Source: Nitrosovibrio tenuis (GTDB lineage Bacteria > Pseudomonadota > Gammaproteobacteria > Burkholderiales > Nitrosomonadaceae). From it: 43,232 bases of DNA. The stretch spans positions 1 through 43,232 of the forward strand of contig NZ_FOBH01000018.1 in assembly GCF_900109785.1 (NCBI RefSeq), given 5' to 3'. Below the pieces are notes generated by a model. It ran no database searches, was not told the DNA's origin, and saw nothing but the letters and a program-made list of their open reading frames with translations. A program made the position numbers and the translations under genes. Shown piece by piece: positions 31,215 to 39,676 of this stretch; within the stretch, counting starts at the first letter, position 1, and every line of letters begins with the position of its first letter.

Positions 31215-32888
31215 ATGTCACCTGTCACGGAAAAAATTCTCGCTGCCTCTGCGATTATGTTGGTTTTAGGAGCGACCCATACTCAGGCACAGCCGACGGC
31301 TCAACTGACGCATATTGCCGCAGCTAATCCAAAGGTCGCCGGCTTTGTGGCCCCGAATATTCTTTCCAAGGAATTAGAGCAGATCGTTTGGGCGAGCGGT
31401 GCGATGAAACTCGAAAATCCGACGGTTCTGATCGGTTTCTACGGCTATAACAACGACGGGCCGCTCGTGCCTGTGCCGGGCGCGGTCCAGGTCCCGGGAA
31501 GTATTATAGAAGCCAGCAAGACCGAGCCGGATAAAAATACCTATCTGATTTTACATGGACAAACCGGACCGGACAGCAATTACGATTACGGTTCACATTT
31601 CCTGTTTCAAGGGCATGAAGGCGGCAAGCAGGGCTATATCACCCGCATTAACCTGGAAGCGGATGGGGCGCACCGCGTGACACTCATGGCGGATAAAGAT
31701 ATCAACGACAAACCGTTGCCGACTTTTGATGGCTCAACCTGGTACCCTTGGGCACAAATCCTCCTGTTCACCGCCGAAGCGGGTAAAAATGGGGGTGTAT
31801 GGCAAGCCACTGCGAATTATCCCTCAGTAGTGGAAGATATTTCCGGCATCCTCGGACGCGGAGGTTACGAGGGTATTCAAGCCGATTCGGACGGAAATCT
31901 CTGGATCGTCGAAGATGTGGGCGGCAAAGCCGGTACTGTAAATAAAAACGCTAAACAGCCCAACAGTTTTATTTACCGTTTTATCCCCAAGAACAAGCAC
32001 GACTTGAGAGCGGGCGGTAAACTGCAAGCGCTCCAGGTAGCTTCCAAACGTCATGCCGGCCCCATCGTTTTCAACCCGGCTGATCCGGATGGCGATATTC
32101 TCTCGCTGGACGTAAAGGATCTGCATTCCTATGGCGTGACATTCGATACCCGGTGGGTCATTATTCATGACACGGATGTGGATGGCTTCGTTCCTTTTGA
32201 TGCCAATGCCGCAGCCAAGGTAAAAAAAGCCACGCCGTTCAAGCGTCCCGAGAATGGCGTCTTTCGCCCTGGCACAGCGTTCGGTGAGTTTTACTTCACT
32301 GAAACCGGTGACACGAACAAAAATACAGAAGCGGGTGCGGATTTTGGAGGATTTGGCGGTATATTCAAAATTTCTCAGAAGGAGCCATCCGCCGACTCCG
32401 GGCGCCTCGCGATTTTCTATAAATCTGATGTTGCGCATACTGGCTTCGACAACATAGCCTTCTGGAGCAAAAACAAACTGGTTGTGGTCGAGGACGCTGG
32501 TGACAGCTTGCATACGCAACGAAACGCGTTGGACTCGGGTTATCTTTTTGATATCAACACCGACTATGCGAAACAGGTTAATCAGCCGATTCGCATACTG
32601 GCGCAAGGGCGCGATCCCTCGGCCACCATCGACTCACCCTTGACTGACGGTCGTCCCGCCAATGGGTTCCAGAATGATGGGGACAACGAAATCACTGGAG
32701 TTCATATCTCCGACGGCGACCCAACGGTTCATGGCATCCTGGGCGCAAAAAATCCACGCCCGTTCCGGGACGGTTGGCGGGTGTTTTATACGCAACAGCA
32801 TGGCGATAACGTAACGTATGAGATTATCCCGGCCAAGCAGTTGCATGCATCCAATCGCCACGAATGGAACGACCAGGATGCCGACTAA
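31215..32888 (+). CDS. PhoX/DUF839-like secreted protein
   Basis: 557 residues. A signal peptide (1-25, ending THTQA-QPT) is followed by a beta-propeller-like chain with PhoX/DUF839 features: YEGIQADSDGNLWIVEDVGGKAG (about 215-237), GTAFGEFYFTETGDTN (about 354-369) and FDNIAFWSKNKLVVVEDAGDSLH (about 415-437). PhoX enzymes are calcium/iron-dependent alkaline phosphatases of the periplasm or outside. This one lacks an obvious twin-arginine signal and I cannot confirm all metal-binding residues, so phosphatase activity is probable but not shown. ATG 31215 fits GGGGAG (31201-31206); the frame opens earlier at 31173 without a binding site. Monocistronic, converging on the flavoprotein gene. Phosphate control is expected, but no clear Pho box is seen. 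Confidence 0.78.
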   Translation: MSPVTEKILAASAIMLVLGATHTQAQPTAQLTHIAAANPKVAGFVAPNILSKELEQIVWASGAMKLENPTVLIGFYGYNNDGPLVPVPGAVQVPGSIIEASKTEPDKNTYLILHGQTGPDSNYDYGSHFLFQGHEGGKQGYITRINLEADGAHRVTLMADKDINDKPLPTFDGSTWYPWAQILLFTAEAGKNGGVWQATANYPSVVEDISGILGRGGYEGIQADSDGNLWIVEDVGGKAGTVNKNAKQPNSFIYRFIPKNKHDLRAGGKLQALQVASKRHAGPIVFNPADPDGDILSLDVKDLHSYGVTFDTRWVIIHDTDVDGFVPFDANAAAKVKKATPFKRPENGVFRPGTAFGEFYFTETGDTNKNTEAGADFGGFGGIFKISQKEPSADSGRLAIFYKSDVAHTGFDNIAFWSKNKLVVVEDAGDSLHTQRNALDSGYLFDINTDYAKQVNQPIRILAQGRDPSATIDSPLTDGRPANGFQNDGDNEITGVHISDGDPTVHGILGAKNPRPFRDGWRVFYTQQHGDNVTYEIIPAKQLHASNRHEWNDQDAD

Positions 32889-32916
32889 AGAAGGGGATTT
32901 GTAACGCTCTCTTGGG

Positions 32917-32936
32917 GATAACGGTATTGCGTTATC
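32917..32936. terminator. Short hairpin between convergent genes
   Basis: GATAACG and CGTTATC with a six-base loop, 28 bases after the PhoX-like stop. It lacks a good T-run on either strand, so termination strength is doubtful. Confidence 0.3.
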
Positions 32937-32974
32937 GGCTATGGCGGTGGAAGGAGAGATGGATTCATTCCGTA

Positions 32975-34129
32975 TCACTCCATCACCGCCGGCAACTGCG
33001 CCGCAAGCGTGTTTCTTTCTTTGGTCGACGCGCCGAGAAGGGCATAACCCAGCAGTTTGCCGTCCATACTTTTAAACAGGGCCTTGACTCCATTTTCGTC
33101 TTCCTCGACCAGCCATTCGCCTTGCGCAGTGGTGTCGGGCGGCGACACGACGGTGGGGCAGGCAGGTGTCTTGACCAGCACAGGCATGGCAGGGTACCTT
33201 ATCGGGGTTGGAGTCTGGGCCAGCGTGGCCGCCAGGCCGCGCGCAGCATGCATGATAGGCATGACGAATGGCAATACCCTGCCCTCCACCTCAGCGCAAT
33301 CACCGAGTGCGTAAATGTCGGGATGGTGGGTTTGCAGTGAGCGGTTTACCACTATGCCACGATTTACCGCAATACCGGCTGCCTGCGCCATTGCAGTGCG
33401 GGGCCGTAGCCCGACGGCTGAGAGTACGACATCTGTCTGTATAATTTCGCCGTTGGCAAGAGTCAGGCGAACGCTTTCATGAATCCGCTCGACGCGTTGG
33501 GTAGCGGCGCCCAGGTGGAAGGTCACGCCGGCCGCTTCCAGTCTGCGCTGCAGAAAGGCGCCGCCGGGCTGGGGCAGAAGCCTCCCAAGAGGCTGCGGGC
33601 TGATATCGATGATGCTTACCCGGTAGCCCGCCACAGCGAGATCATTCGCAAATTCGCATCCGATCAGGCCGGCGCCCAGGATGGTAACATGCTTTTTTCC
33701 TTCCAACGTGTCACGCAAGCGCTGGTAATCATCGAGATCATTCACTGACAGGATATCTTCCACGTCTTCGCCTTCCAATGGCAGCCGGATCGGGTCGGCA
33801 CCTATTGCCAGGACGAGCTGGCTGTATGACAGGTTTTCCCCGTTTTCCAACTTCACCGTCTTACTGGACGGGTCTATGGCAGTTACCCGGCTACGAGAGC
33901 GGACCACCATCTTGAGCTGCTCGGCCATTTTCTCAGCGCTGGAAGTCACGATGGACGCCGGGGTTTTCCCCGTGGCCAGCGCATTTGACAGCGTGGGCTT
34001 GGAATAGAAACCGCCGTGATCCGCGGAGATGATCAGGATGGGTGTCTCGGCATCCAGCTTGCGAAATTCCCGGGCCACGGTATAGCCTGCGAGGCCGCTG
34101 CCGATAATGACGATAGGCTGCTGGCTCAT
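32975..34129 (-). CDS. FAD-dependent rubredoxin-reductase-like oxidoreductase
   Basis: 384 residues, two-dinucleotide-binding-domain flavoprotein. FAD site GSGLAGYTVAREFRKLD (10-26), NAD(P)H site ILGAGLIGCEFANDLAVAGYRV (about 149-170), ATG-like motif LVLAIGADP (about 105-113) and second FAD motif DIYALGDCAEV (about 271-281). The C-terminal domain with VLVKTPACPTVV and LLGYALLGA matches rubredoxin-NAD(+) reductases, which pass electrons from NADH to rubredoxin. No rubredoxin gene is present in the window. A 34-codon frame (start GTG 34231) ends in ATGA overlap with ATG 34129 but does not encode rubredoxin. Cytoplasmic. Confidence 0.87.
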   Translation of the reverse strand: MSQQPIVIIGSGLAGYTVAREFRKLDAETPILIISADHGGFYSKPTLSNALATGKTPASIVTSSAEKMAEQLKMVVRSRSRVTAIDPSSKTVKLENGENLSYSQLVLAIGADPIRLPLEGEDVEDILSVNDLDDYQRLRDTLEGKKHVTILGAGLIGCEFANDLAVAGYRVSIIDISPQPLGRLLPQPGGAFLQRRLEAAGVTFHLGAATQRVERIHESVRLTLANGEIIQTDVVLSAVGLRPRTAMAQAAGIAVNRGIVVNRSLQTHHPDIYALGDCAEVEGRVLPFVMPIMHAARGLAATLAQTPTPIRYPAMPVLVKTPACPTVVSPPDTTAQGEWLVEEDENGVKALFKSMDGKLLGYALLGASTKERNTLAAQLPAVME

Positions 34130-34505
34130 GCCCGGGCTCCCGCTATTTCCGATTCGACGTTTGAGCCGCCTATATCCCCTTTGTCCCCGGTGCCTACTCC
34201 TTGGGTTTTATCGTAAACAAGTTTATTCACGTGAAATGTTTTCCCATTGAAATCCGATCATTCCGGTTTCCTTCAGATCCAGTCAAGCTGTAAATTATCG
34301 CGTGTGAATCAAATACTCCTGAAAGCGGCAGAGCTTGCGAAACCTAGCTGTATTAGTCAGCGCGGCGGCGGCAAAGTTTACAGTAAAGCTTCCATGCATG
34401 CGAAAATCAGGAAATCTCGGCGGAAACCGGTGAATCGGTGGCAGCTTCGATTCCCGGAATTGCCAGAAGCTGCGCGACGGCGCGATCCAAATTTATGGGC
34501 ATACT
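34130..34505. other. Divergent region before glxR
   Basis: About 375 bases between a leftward flavoprotein gene and the rightward glycolate cluster. It contains a G-rich tract on the minus strand (GGGGACAAAGGGGATATAGG, about 34167-34186) inside a 34-codon frame from GTG 34231; its Gly-Asp-Lys coding resembles the insert in glcE. Promoters are expected but not clear. Confidence 0.35.
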
Positions 34506-35429
34506 ATGGCGAAAATTGGTTTCATTGGACTGGGCATTATGGGGAACCCAATGGCCGGGCATCTTATCAAAGGCGGGCATACATTATTTCTTTATTCCCG
34601 CCGCGGCGTGCCCGATGGATTGCTCAGTCAGGGAGCAACGGCCTGTTCTTCACCCAGCCAGGTGGCCCGCAGCGCGGACCTTATCGTTACCATGCTTCCT
34701 GATACCAAGGATGTGGAACAGGTACTGTTCGGGGAGAACGGGGTCGCACAGGGCCTTGAGGACGCGGGCGTGGGAGCCGGTCTGTCGGACCGTAAAATCG
34801 TAATGGACATGAGTTCGATTTCGCCCATCGAAACCAGAATGTTTGCCGCCAGAATCGCGCATTTCGGGTGTGACTATGTAGATGCGCCCGTGTCCGGCGG
34901 CGATATCGGTGCAAGGAACGCGACCCTTACCATCATGGTGGGCGCATCAGAAACGGTATTTGAGAAAGTAAAGCCTTTTCTCGAACTAATGGGGAAAACC
35001 ATCACGCTGGTAGGCGCCAATGGCGCTGGACAGATTTGCAAGATCGCCAACCAGATTATCGTCGCGCTGACCATTGAAGCGGTGGGGGAGGGATTGCTGT
35101 TCGCATCCAAGGCTGGAGCAGATCCTCTCAAGGTACGCGAAGCCTTGCTGGGCGGTTTCGCTGCCTCGCGCGTGCTGGAGGTTCATGGCGAGCGCATGAT
35201 CAGGCATGCATTCGAGCCTGGGTTTCGCGTTGAATTGCATCAGAAGGATCTGAACCTTGCTCTTTCCAATGCACGCGCATTGGGCATAAGTTTGCCCACT
35301 ACCGCAGTGGTTCAGGAATTGTTCAACGCATGTGTCGCCCATGGCGGTGCCAAATCGGATAGTTCGGCAGTGGTACAGGTATTGGAAAAGTTGGCGAACC
35401 ATCAAATTCAGCATAGCGATCAGGCGTGA
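34506..35429 (+). CDS. glxR: Tartronate semialdehyde reductase (2-hydroxy-3-oxopropionate reductase)
   Basis: 307 residues of the beta-hydroxyacid dehydrogenase family. Cofactor loop KIGFIGLGIMGNPMAGHLIK (3-22), substrate motif DAPVSGGDIGARN (about 126-138), and the catalytic lysine in GQICKIANQIIVA (about 176-188). GarR/GlxR reduce tartronate semialdehyde to glycerate with NAD(P)H, closing the glycerate route by which two glyoxylates are salvaged. It is 4 bases from glcD, which makes the glyoxylate, so one transcript and a shared pathway are very likely. Glyoxylate carboligase is not in the window. ATG 34506 lacks a clear ribosome binding site. Confidence 0.88.
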   Translation: MAKIGFIGLGIMGNPMAGHLIKGGHTLFLYSRRGVPDGLLSQGATACSSPSQVARSADLIVTMLPDTKDVEQVLFGENGVAQGLEDAGVGAGLSDRKIVMDMSSISPIETRMFAARIAHFGCDYVDAPVSGGDIGARNATLTIMVGASETVFEKVKPFLELMGKTITLVGANGAGQICKIANQIIVALTIEAVGEGLLFASKAGADPLKVREALLGGFAASRVLEVHGERMIRHAFEPGFRVELHQKDLNLALSNARALGISLPTTAVVQELFNACVAHGGAKSDSSAVVQVLEKLANHQIQHSDQA

Positions 35430-35433
35430 GGCC

Positions 35434-36888
35434 ATGAATTCTTTCGAGCTCGCCGCCAGGCTGCGCACTGTCCTGCCATCCAACTCGGTACTTCATGATA
35501 CCGAGGACTTGAAACCGTATGAGTGCGATGGTTTGTCGGCATACCGACAACTGCCAATGATCGTAGCGCTGCCCCAAACCGAAGAGGAAGTTGTCGAGGT
35601 ATTGCGGATTTGCCATGCGTCGAAAACCCCGGTGGTTGCGCGCGGCGCGGGCACCGGCCTGTCTGGCGGTGCGCTGCCTCACCCGAAAGGGGTCCTGCTA
35701 TCGCTCGCCAAGCTGAAACGCATACTGAAAATTGACCCATTCGCACGCACCGCCCAGGTCCAGCCAGGGGTGCGCAATCTGGCCATTAGCGAGGCGGCGG
35801 CGCCTTATGGTCTGTATTATGCCCCCGATCCTTCCTCGCAAATTGCCTGTTCCATTGGCGGAAATGTGGCGGAAAATTCCGGGGGCGTGCACTGCCTGAA
35901 GTATGGGCTCACCGTGCACAATATCCTCAAGCTGCGCGTCATAACAATAGACGGCGAAATTCTTGAAGTTGGGGGTGAGGGACTGGATGCGCCAGGCTAT
36001 GACCTGCTCGCACTCATGACGGGTAGCGAAGGCATGCTGGGTGTTGTGACCGAGGTGACTGTAAAGCTCACGCCCAGGCCGGAAAAGGCTCAGGTTGTCA
36101 TGGCGGCCTTTAACGATATCCGCAAGGCGGGCAACGCGGTGGCGAATGTCATCGCTGCCGGCATCATCCCGGCCGGGATGGAAATGATGGACAAGATCAC
36201 CACCCAAGCCGTCGAAGAGTACGTTCATGCGGGCTACAACCTTGACGCAGCCGCCATCCTGTTATGTGAGTCCGACGGCACGACGGAAGAAGTGGCGGAA
36301 GAGATCGAGCGCATCGGTGCGATCATGAACCGGAGCGGTGCGACCGAGATTAAAGCGTCGCGCGACGAAGCGGAGCGGTTGCGATTCTGGGCAGGGCGCA
36401 AGGCGGCATTTCCCGCGGCGGGCCGCGTGTCACCGGATTATTACTGCATGGACGGTACCATCCCCCGCAAGAGGCTTGCGGACGTGTTGTCCGGTATCGA
36501 AGCGCTTTCCAGTAAATATGGTCTACGATGCATGAATGTTTTTCATGCCGGTGACGGGAATTTGCACCCCCTGATTCTGTATGATGCCAACCGGCCTGGA
36601 GAACTCGCACTGGCCGAGGAATTTGGCGCCCAGATACTACAGATGTGCATAAAGGCCGGAGGCACGATCACCGGCGAGCATGGGGTAGGCATCGAGAAAA
36701 TCGATCAGATGTGTTCGCAATTCGAAGCGTCAGAACTTGAAATATTTCACGCGATAAAAGCTGCCTTCGACCCCGAAGAATTGCTGAATCCGGGAAAAGC
36801 AGTACCCGCGTTGCGCCGTTGCGCCGAGCATGGCGCCATGCATGTGCATCGGGGTGAGGAAAAATTCCCCGAACTGCCGAGATTTTGA
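35434..36888 (+). CDS. glcD: Glycolate oxidase subunit GlcD
   Basis: 484 residues, FAD-linked oxidase (GlcD/DLD family). The PP-loop VARGAGTGLSGGALP (about 65-79) and CSIGGNVAENSGGVHCLKYG (about 137-156) bind FAD. The C-terminal half has MNVFHAGDGNLHPLI (about 368-382) and GEHGVGIEK (about 416-424). With GlcE and GlcF it oxidises glycolate to glyoxylate and passes electrons to the quinone pool. ATG 35434 follows GTGAGG and lies 4 bases after glxR; the open frame starts 34 codons earlier but inside glxR. It sits in a glxR-glcD-glcE-glcF run. In a CO2-fixing nitrifier the glycolate would come from RuBisCO oxygenation. Confidence 0.95.
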   Translation: MNSFELAARLRTVLPSNSVLHDTEDLKPYECDGLSAYRQLPMIVALPQTEEEVVEVLRICHASKTPVVARGAGTGLSGGALPHPKGVLLSLAKLKRILKIDPFARTAQVQPGVRNLAISEAAAPYGLYYAPDPSSQIACSIGGNVAENSGGVHCLKYGLTVHNILKLRVITIDGEILEVGGEGLDAPGYDLLALMTGSEGMLGVVTEVTVKLTPRPEKAQVVMAAFNDIRKAGNAVANVIAAGIIPAGMEMMDKITTQAVEEYVHAGYNLDAAAILLCESDGTTEEVAEEIERIGAIMNRSGATEIKASRDEAERLRFWAGRKAAFPAAGRVSPDYYCMDGTIPRKRLADVLSGIEALSSKYGLRCMNVFHAGDGNLHPLILYDANRPGELALAEEFGAQILQMCIKAGGTITGEHGVGIEKIDQMCSQFEASELEIFHAIKAAFDPEELLNPGKAVPALRRCAEHGAMHVHRGEEKFPELPRF

Positions 36889-36941
36889 AACCCCTTTTTT
36901 AGAGCCCGGTAATAATACTATCCTTCCTGGCAACCAAGCTC

Positions 36942-38153
36942 ATGCAATACCTTATTGACCAATTTGCCGACGCGATCCGCATGGCTGCCGGACGTAATGC
37001 GGCGTTACACATACGCGGCGGAGGTACTAAGGATTTTTACGGCAATCGCATGATCAAATGTGGCAAACCTGCCAGCGTCACACATGGTAGTCATGATGAA
37101 TCAGAGGTAAATATTCTCGATGTGGCATCATACGCGGGTGTGGTGGATTACGAGCCGACAGAACTTGTGATCACCGCTTGCAGTGGCACGCGCCTTGCCG
37201 ATCTTGAAGCCGAGTTGTTCAAGCATGGCCAGATGCTTGCTTTCGAACCGCCGCGCTTCGGTTCGGGCGCTACGCTCGGCGGCTGTATCGCCACGGGTTT
37301 ATCCGGCCCACGCCGCGCATCGGCCGGTGCTGCGCGGGATTTCGTGCTGGGTGTTCGCATGCTCGATGGGAAGGGGGATGACTTGAGTTTTGGCGGGCAG
37401 GTCATGAAAAACGTAGCAGGCTATGATGTATCGCGGCTGATGACCGGTTCAATGGGGACACTCGGCGTATTGCTGGAGGTTTCGCTCAAAGTGCTGCCCA
37501 CACCGGCGACGGAGCTTACCCTACGCTTCCGAATGCGCGAGGCTGAAGCGATCGAGGCCATGAATAAGTGGGCAGGCAAGCCGCTGCCCATTTCGGCCAC
37601 CTGCTTCTGCGATGGGGAACTGACCGTAAGGCTGTCCGGTGCACAACCCGCCGTACGTGCGGCTCACGCCAGATTGGGCGGTGACGAAATTACCGGGGGC
37701 GGCGCTTTCTGGGAGTCCATACGGGAACAGACACATCTTTTTTTTCAAGGAGAAAAGGGGGGCAGGGAAGACAAGGGACACAACGGGGATAAAGGCGACA
37801 AGGGCGACAAGGAGACGAAGGGAAACACGCCGAACAAGGACCTGTGGCGCTTGTCGATAAAATCGACCACCTCTCCGCTGGTATTGCCGGGAAAACAATT
37901 GATCGAGTGGGGCGGAGCATTGCGCTGGCTGATAATCGACGCCGCAGATACCGATGCGGAAGCGGTGCGTAGCGCTGTACGTCAGGCGGCGAGCGATGCG
38001 GGCGGCCACGCCATGCTATTCAGAAGCGATGGACCGCGCACTGATGTATTTCACCCGCTCGCTCCCGCCATGATGAAAATTAGCCGGCATCTGAAGGAAA
38101 AATTCGACCCGAAGGGTATATTCAATCCCGGCCGGATGTATCCGCAAATATAA
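36942..38153 (+). CDS. glcE: Glycolate oxidase subunit GlcE, with low-complexity insert
   Basis: 403 residues, FAD-binding subunit of glycolate oxidase. Typical parts are IRGGGTKDFYG (about 24-34), LAFEPPRFGSGATLGGCIATGLSGPRRASAGAARDFVLGVRML (about 98-140), and a C-terminal KFDPKGIFNPGRMY. Most GlcE proteins have about 350 residues. The extra length is largely an insert between the conserved FFQGE and DLWRLSI (about residues 268-296) made of Gly/Asp/Lys/Asn, including NGDKGDKGDKE, encoded by a purine-rich tract (37755-37838). The frame is kept, so the protein is probably functional with a flexible loop. 53 bases separate it from glcD. The start at ATG 36942 has no strong binding site. Confidence 0.93.
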   Translation: MQYLIDQFADAIRMAAGRNAALHIRGGGTKDFYGNRMIKCGKPASVTHGSHDESEVNILDVASYAGVVDYEPTELVITACSGTRLADLEAELFKHGQMLAFEPPRFGSGATLGGCIATGLSGPRRASAGAARDFVLGVRMLDGKGDDLSFGGQVMKNVAGYDVSRLMTGSMGTLGVLLEVSLKVLPTPATELTLRFRMREAEAIEAMNKWAGKPLPISATCFCDGELTVRLSGAQPAVRAAHARLGGDEITGGGAFWESIREQTHLFFQGEKGGREDKGHNGDKGDKGDKETKGNTPNKDLWRLSIKSTTSPLVLPGKQLIEWGGALRWLIIDAADTDAEAVRSAVRQAASDAGGHAMLFRSDGPRTDVFHPLAPAMMKISRHLKEKFDPKGIFNPGRMYPQI

Positions 38154-38197
38154 AAAATGCAAACCAACCTCGCATAAAAAATGCAAACCAACCTCGC
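38150..38197 (+). repeat. 24-bp tandem duplication at the glcF start
   Basis: Positions 38150-38173 are repeated exactly at 38174-38197. Each copy contains ATGCAAACCAACCTCGC, so there are two starts. The first (ATG 38157) reads Met-Gln-Thr-Asn-Leu-Ala-stop (TAA 38175-38177). The second (ATG 38181) opens glcF. The first copy also overlaps the glcE stop codon (38151-38153). Confidence 0.95.
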
Positions 38198-39551
38198 CGA
38201 TTTCATAAAGGACACCCCCGAAGGGCAGGAGGCGGAGGAAATACTCCGCACCTGCGTTCATTGCGGTTTTTGCCTTGCCGCTTGCCCGACCTATCAGTTG
38301 CTGGGCGATGAACTGGATAGCCCGCGCGGGCGTATCTACCTCATGAAGCAGGTTATGGAAGGGGCGCCGGTCACGGAAAAGACACAACTGCATCTCGATC
38401 GTTGCCTGACTTGCCGTGCCTGTGAGACGGTTTGTCCATCCGGCGTGCGTTATGGGCGGCTGGTGGATATCGGCCGGAGCATCGTCGAAAAGAAGGTCGG
38501 ACGCAATCTGGGCGCCGGTACCATGCGCTACGCACTCCGCCGGGTCTTGCCCAATTCAGGCATGTTCAGCTCGTTGCTGAAGTTGGGGCAGGCTGTGCGC
38601 CCCTTATTGCCGGGTCATCTTCTCGATTCCATACCCCCTGCACAGACTGCGCAATCGGGTGCGTCTTCCTGGCCTGCGGCGCGTCACGCCCGCAAAATGC
38701 TGATACTCGAAGGCTGCGTGCAACCGGGTCTGGCGCCCAATATCAATGCCGCCACAGCGCGCGTGCTCGACAGGCTCGGCATTTCCCTCATCAAAGCCGC
38801 CAACGCAGGGTGCTGTGGCGCGGTGTCCTATCACCTCAATGCTCAGCAGGAGGGGCTGGATTACATGCGCCGCAACGTCGATGCCTGGTGGCCGTATATC
38901 GCCAGCGGGCCAGGCATTCGCGCTGCACGAGGAACGAAAGGTGCGGAAGCAGCAGAAAACTTCGACAGCGCAGAAGCCATTGTCATAACTGCCAGCGGCT
39001 GCGGTGTCACTGTGAAAGACTACGGCCATTTATTGAGGCATGATCCGGTCTATGCGGGCAAGGCGGCGCGCGTCTCCGCAATGGCGAAAGACATCAGCGA
39101 GATTGTTGATGCTGAAACCCGAACGCTAATGTCGCTTCTCGACAGGGCTCCCGATAATAGTGGCAAGCGTAGCAACAAGCCGAAGCTGGCTTTTCATTCG
39201 CCGTGTACCCTGCAGCACGGGATGAATATTCGCGGCGTTGCCGAGAAGATTCTCATAGCGGCTGGATTCGAACTGACCTATGTTCCCGATGCTCATCTTT
39301 GCTGCGGATCGGCTGGGACGTACTCCATTCTCCAGCCGGAGCTGTCGCAACGGTTGCTGGTAAATAAAGTCGCTGCGCTGGAATCGGGCGCTCCGGCGCG
39401 TATTGCCACCGCCAATATAGGGTGCCTCATGCACGTGCGCGGCGGGACATCGCTCCCCGTCGATCATTGGATCGAAATACTCGATGAAAAAATTCGGCAG
39501 GACGATGAGCAGACCCATGCAGAGCCGGTTCCGGCCAAGGCTCCACTATAA
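38181..39551 (+). CDS. glcF: Glycolate oxidase iron-sulfur subunit GlcF
   Basis: 456 residues. Two 4Fe-4S ferredoxin motifs lie near the N-terminus: CVHCGFCLAACPT (about 27-39) and CLTCRACETVCPSG (about 75-88). Two CCG-type domains follow, with GCCGAVSYH (about 211-219) and LCCGSAGTYS (about 374-383). It carries electrons from GlcD/GlcE to the membrane quinones. ATG 38181 lies in the second copy of a 24-bp duplication; the first copy gives a six-codon mini-ORF that ends 4 bases before this start, so re-initiation or coupling may set its translation. There is no clear Shine-Dalgarno sequence before either ATG. Confidence 0.95.
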   Translation: MQTNLADFIKDTPEGQEAEEILRTCVHCGFCLAACPTYQLLGDELDSPRGRIYLMKQVMEGAPVTEKTQLHLDRCLTCRACETVCPSGVRYGRLVDIGRSIVEKKVGRNLGAGTMRYALRRVLPNSGMFSSLLKLGQAVRPLLPGHLLDSIPPAQTAQSGASSWPAARHARKMLILEGCVQPGLAPNINAATARVLDRLGISLIKAANAGCCGAVSYHLNAQQEGLDYMRRNVDAWWPYIASGPGIRAARGTKGAEAAENFDSAEAIVITASGCGVTVKDYGHLLRHDPVYAGKAARVSAMAKDISEIVDAETRTLMSLLDRAPDNSGKRSNKPKLAFHSPCTLQHGMNIRGVAEKILIAAGFELTYVPDAHLCCGSAGTYSILQPELSQRLLVNKVAALESGAPARIATANIGCLMHVRGGTSLPVDHWIEILDEKIRQDDEQTHAEPVPAKAPL

Positions 39552-39629
39552 AGCGGCGATCTGGCAAAGCCGTGGGGAAAAGCAGCGATTGCATGTGCCG
39601 AAGCTTGCATGTGGGGTGGGCAATTCGCA

Positions 39630-39652
39630 GACAGGAAAGCTGTCCTTTGTTA
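39630..39652. terminator. Weak hairpin between glcF and tpm
   Basis: GACAG-GAAAG-CTGTC followed by CTTTGTT, about 80 bases after the glcF stop. A short stem; it may end the glc transcript. Confidence 0.35.
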
Positions 39653-39676
39653 CGGCCTCGATTGCTAGCTGTGCGG

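Noticed and set aside
34130-34231. Possible rubredoxin gene upstream of the reductase
   Set aside because: The 34-codon frame has no cysteines, so it cannot be rubredoxin.
34247-34702. 151-codon frame overlapping the start of glxR
   Set aside because: Its second half is glxR read in another frame, and the first half has no homology-like features.
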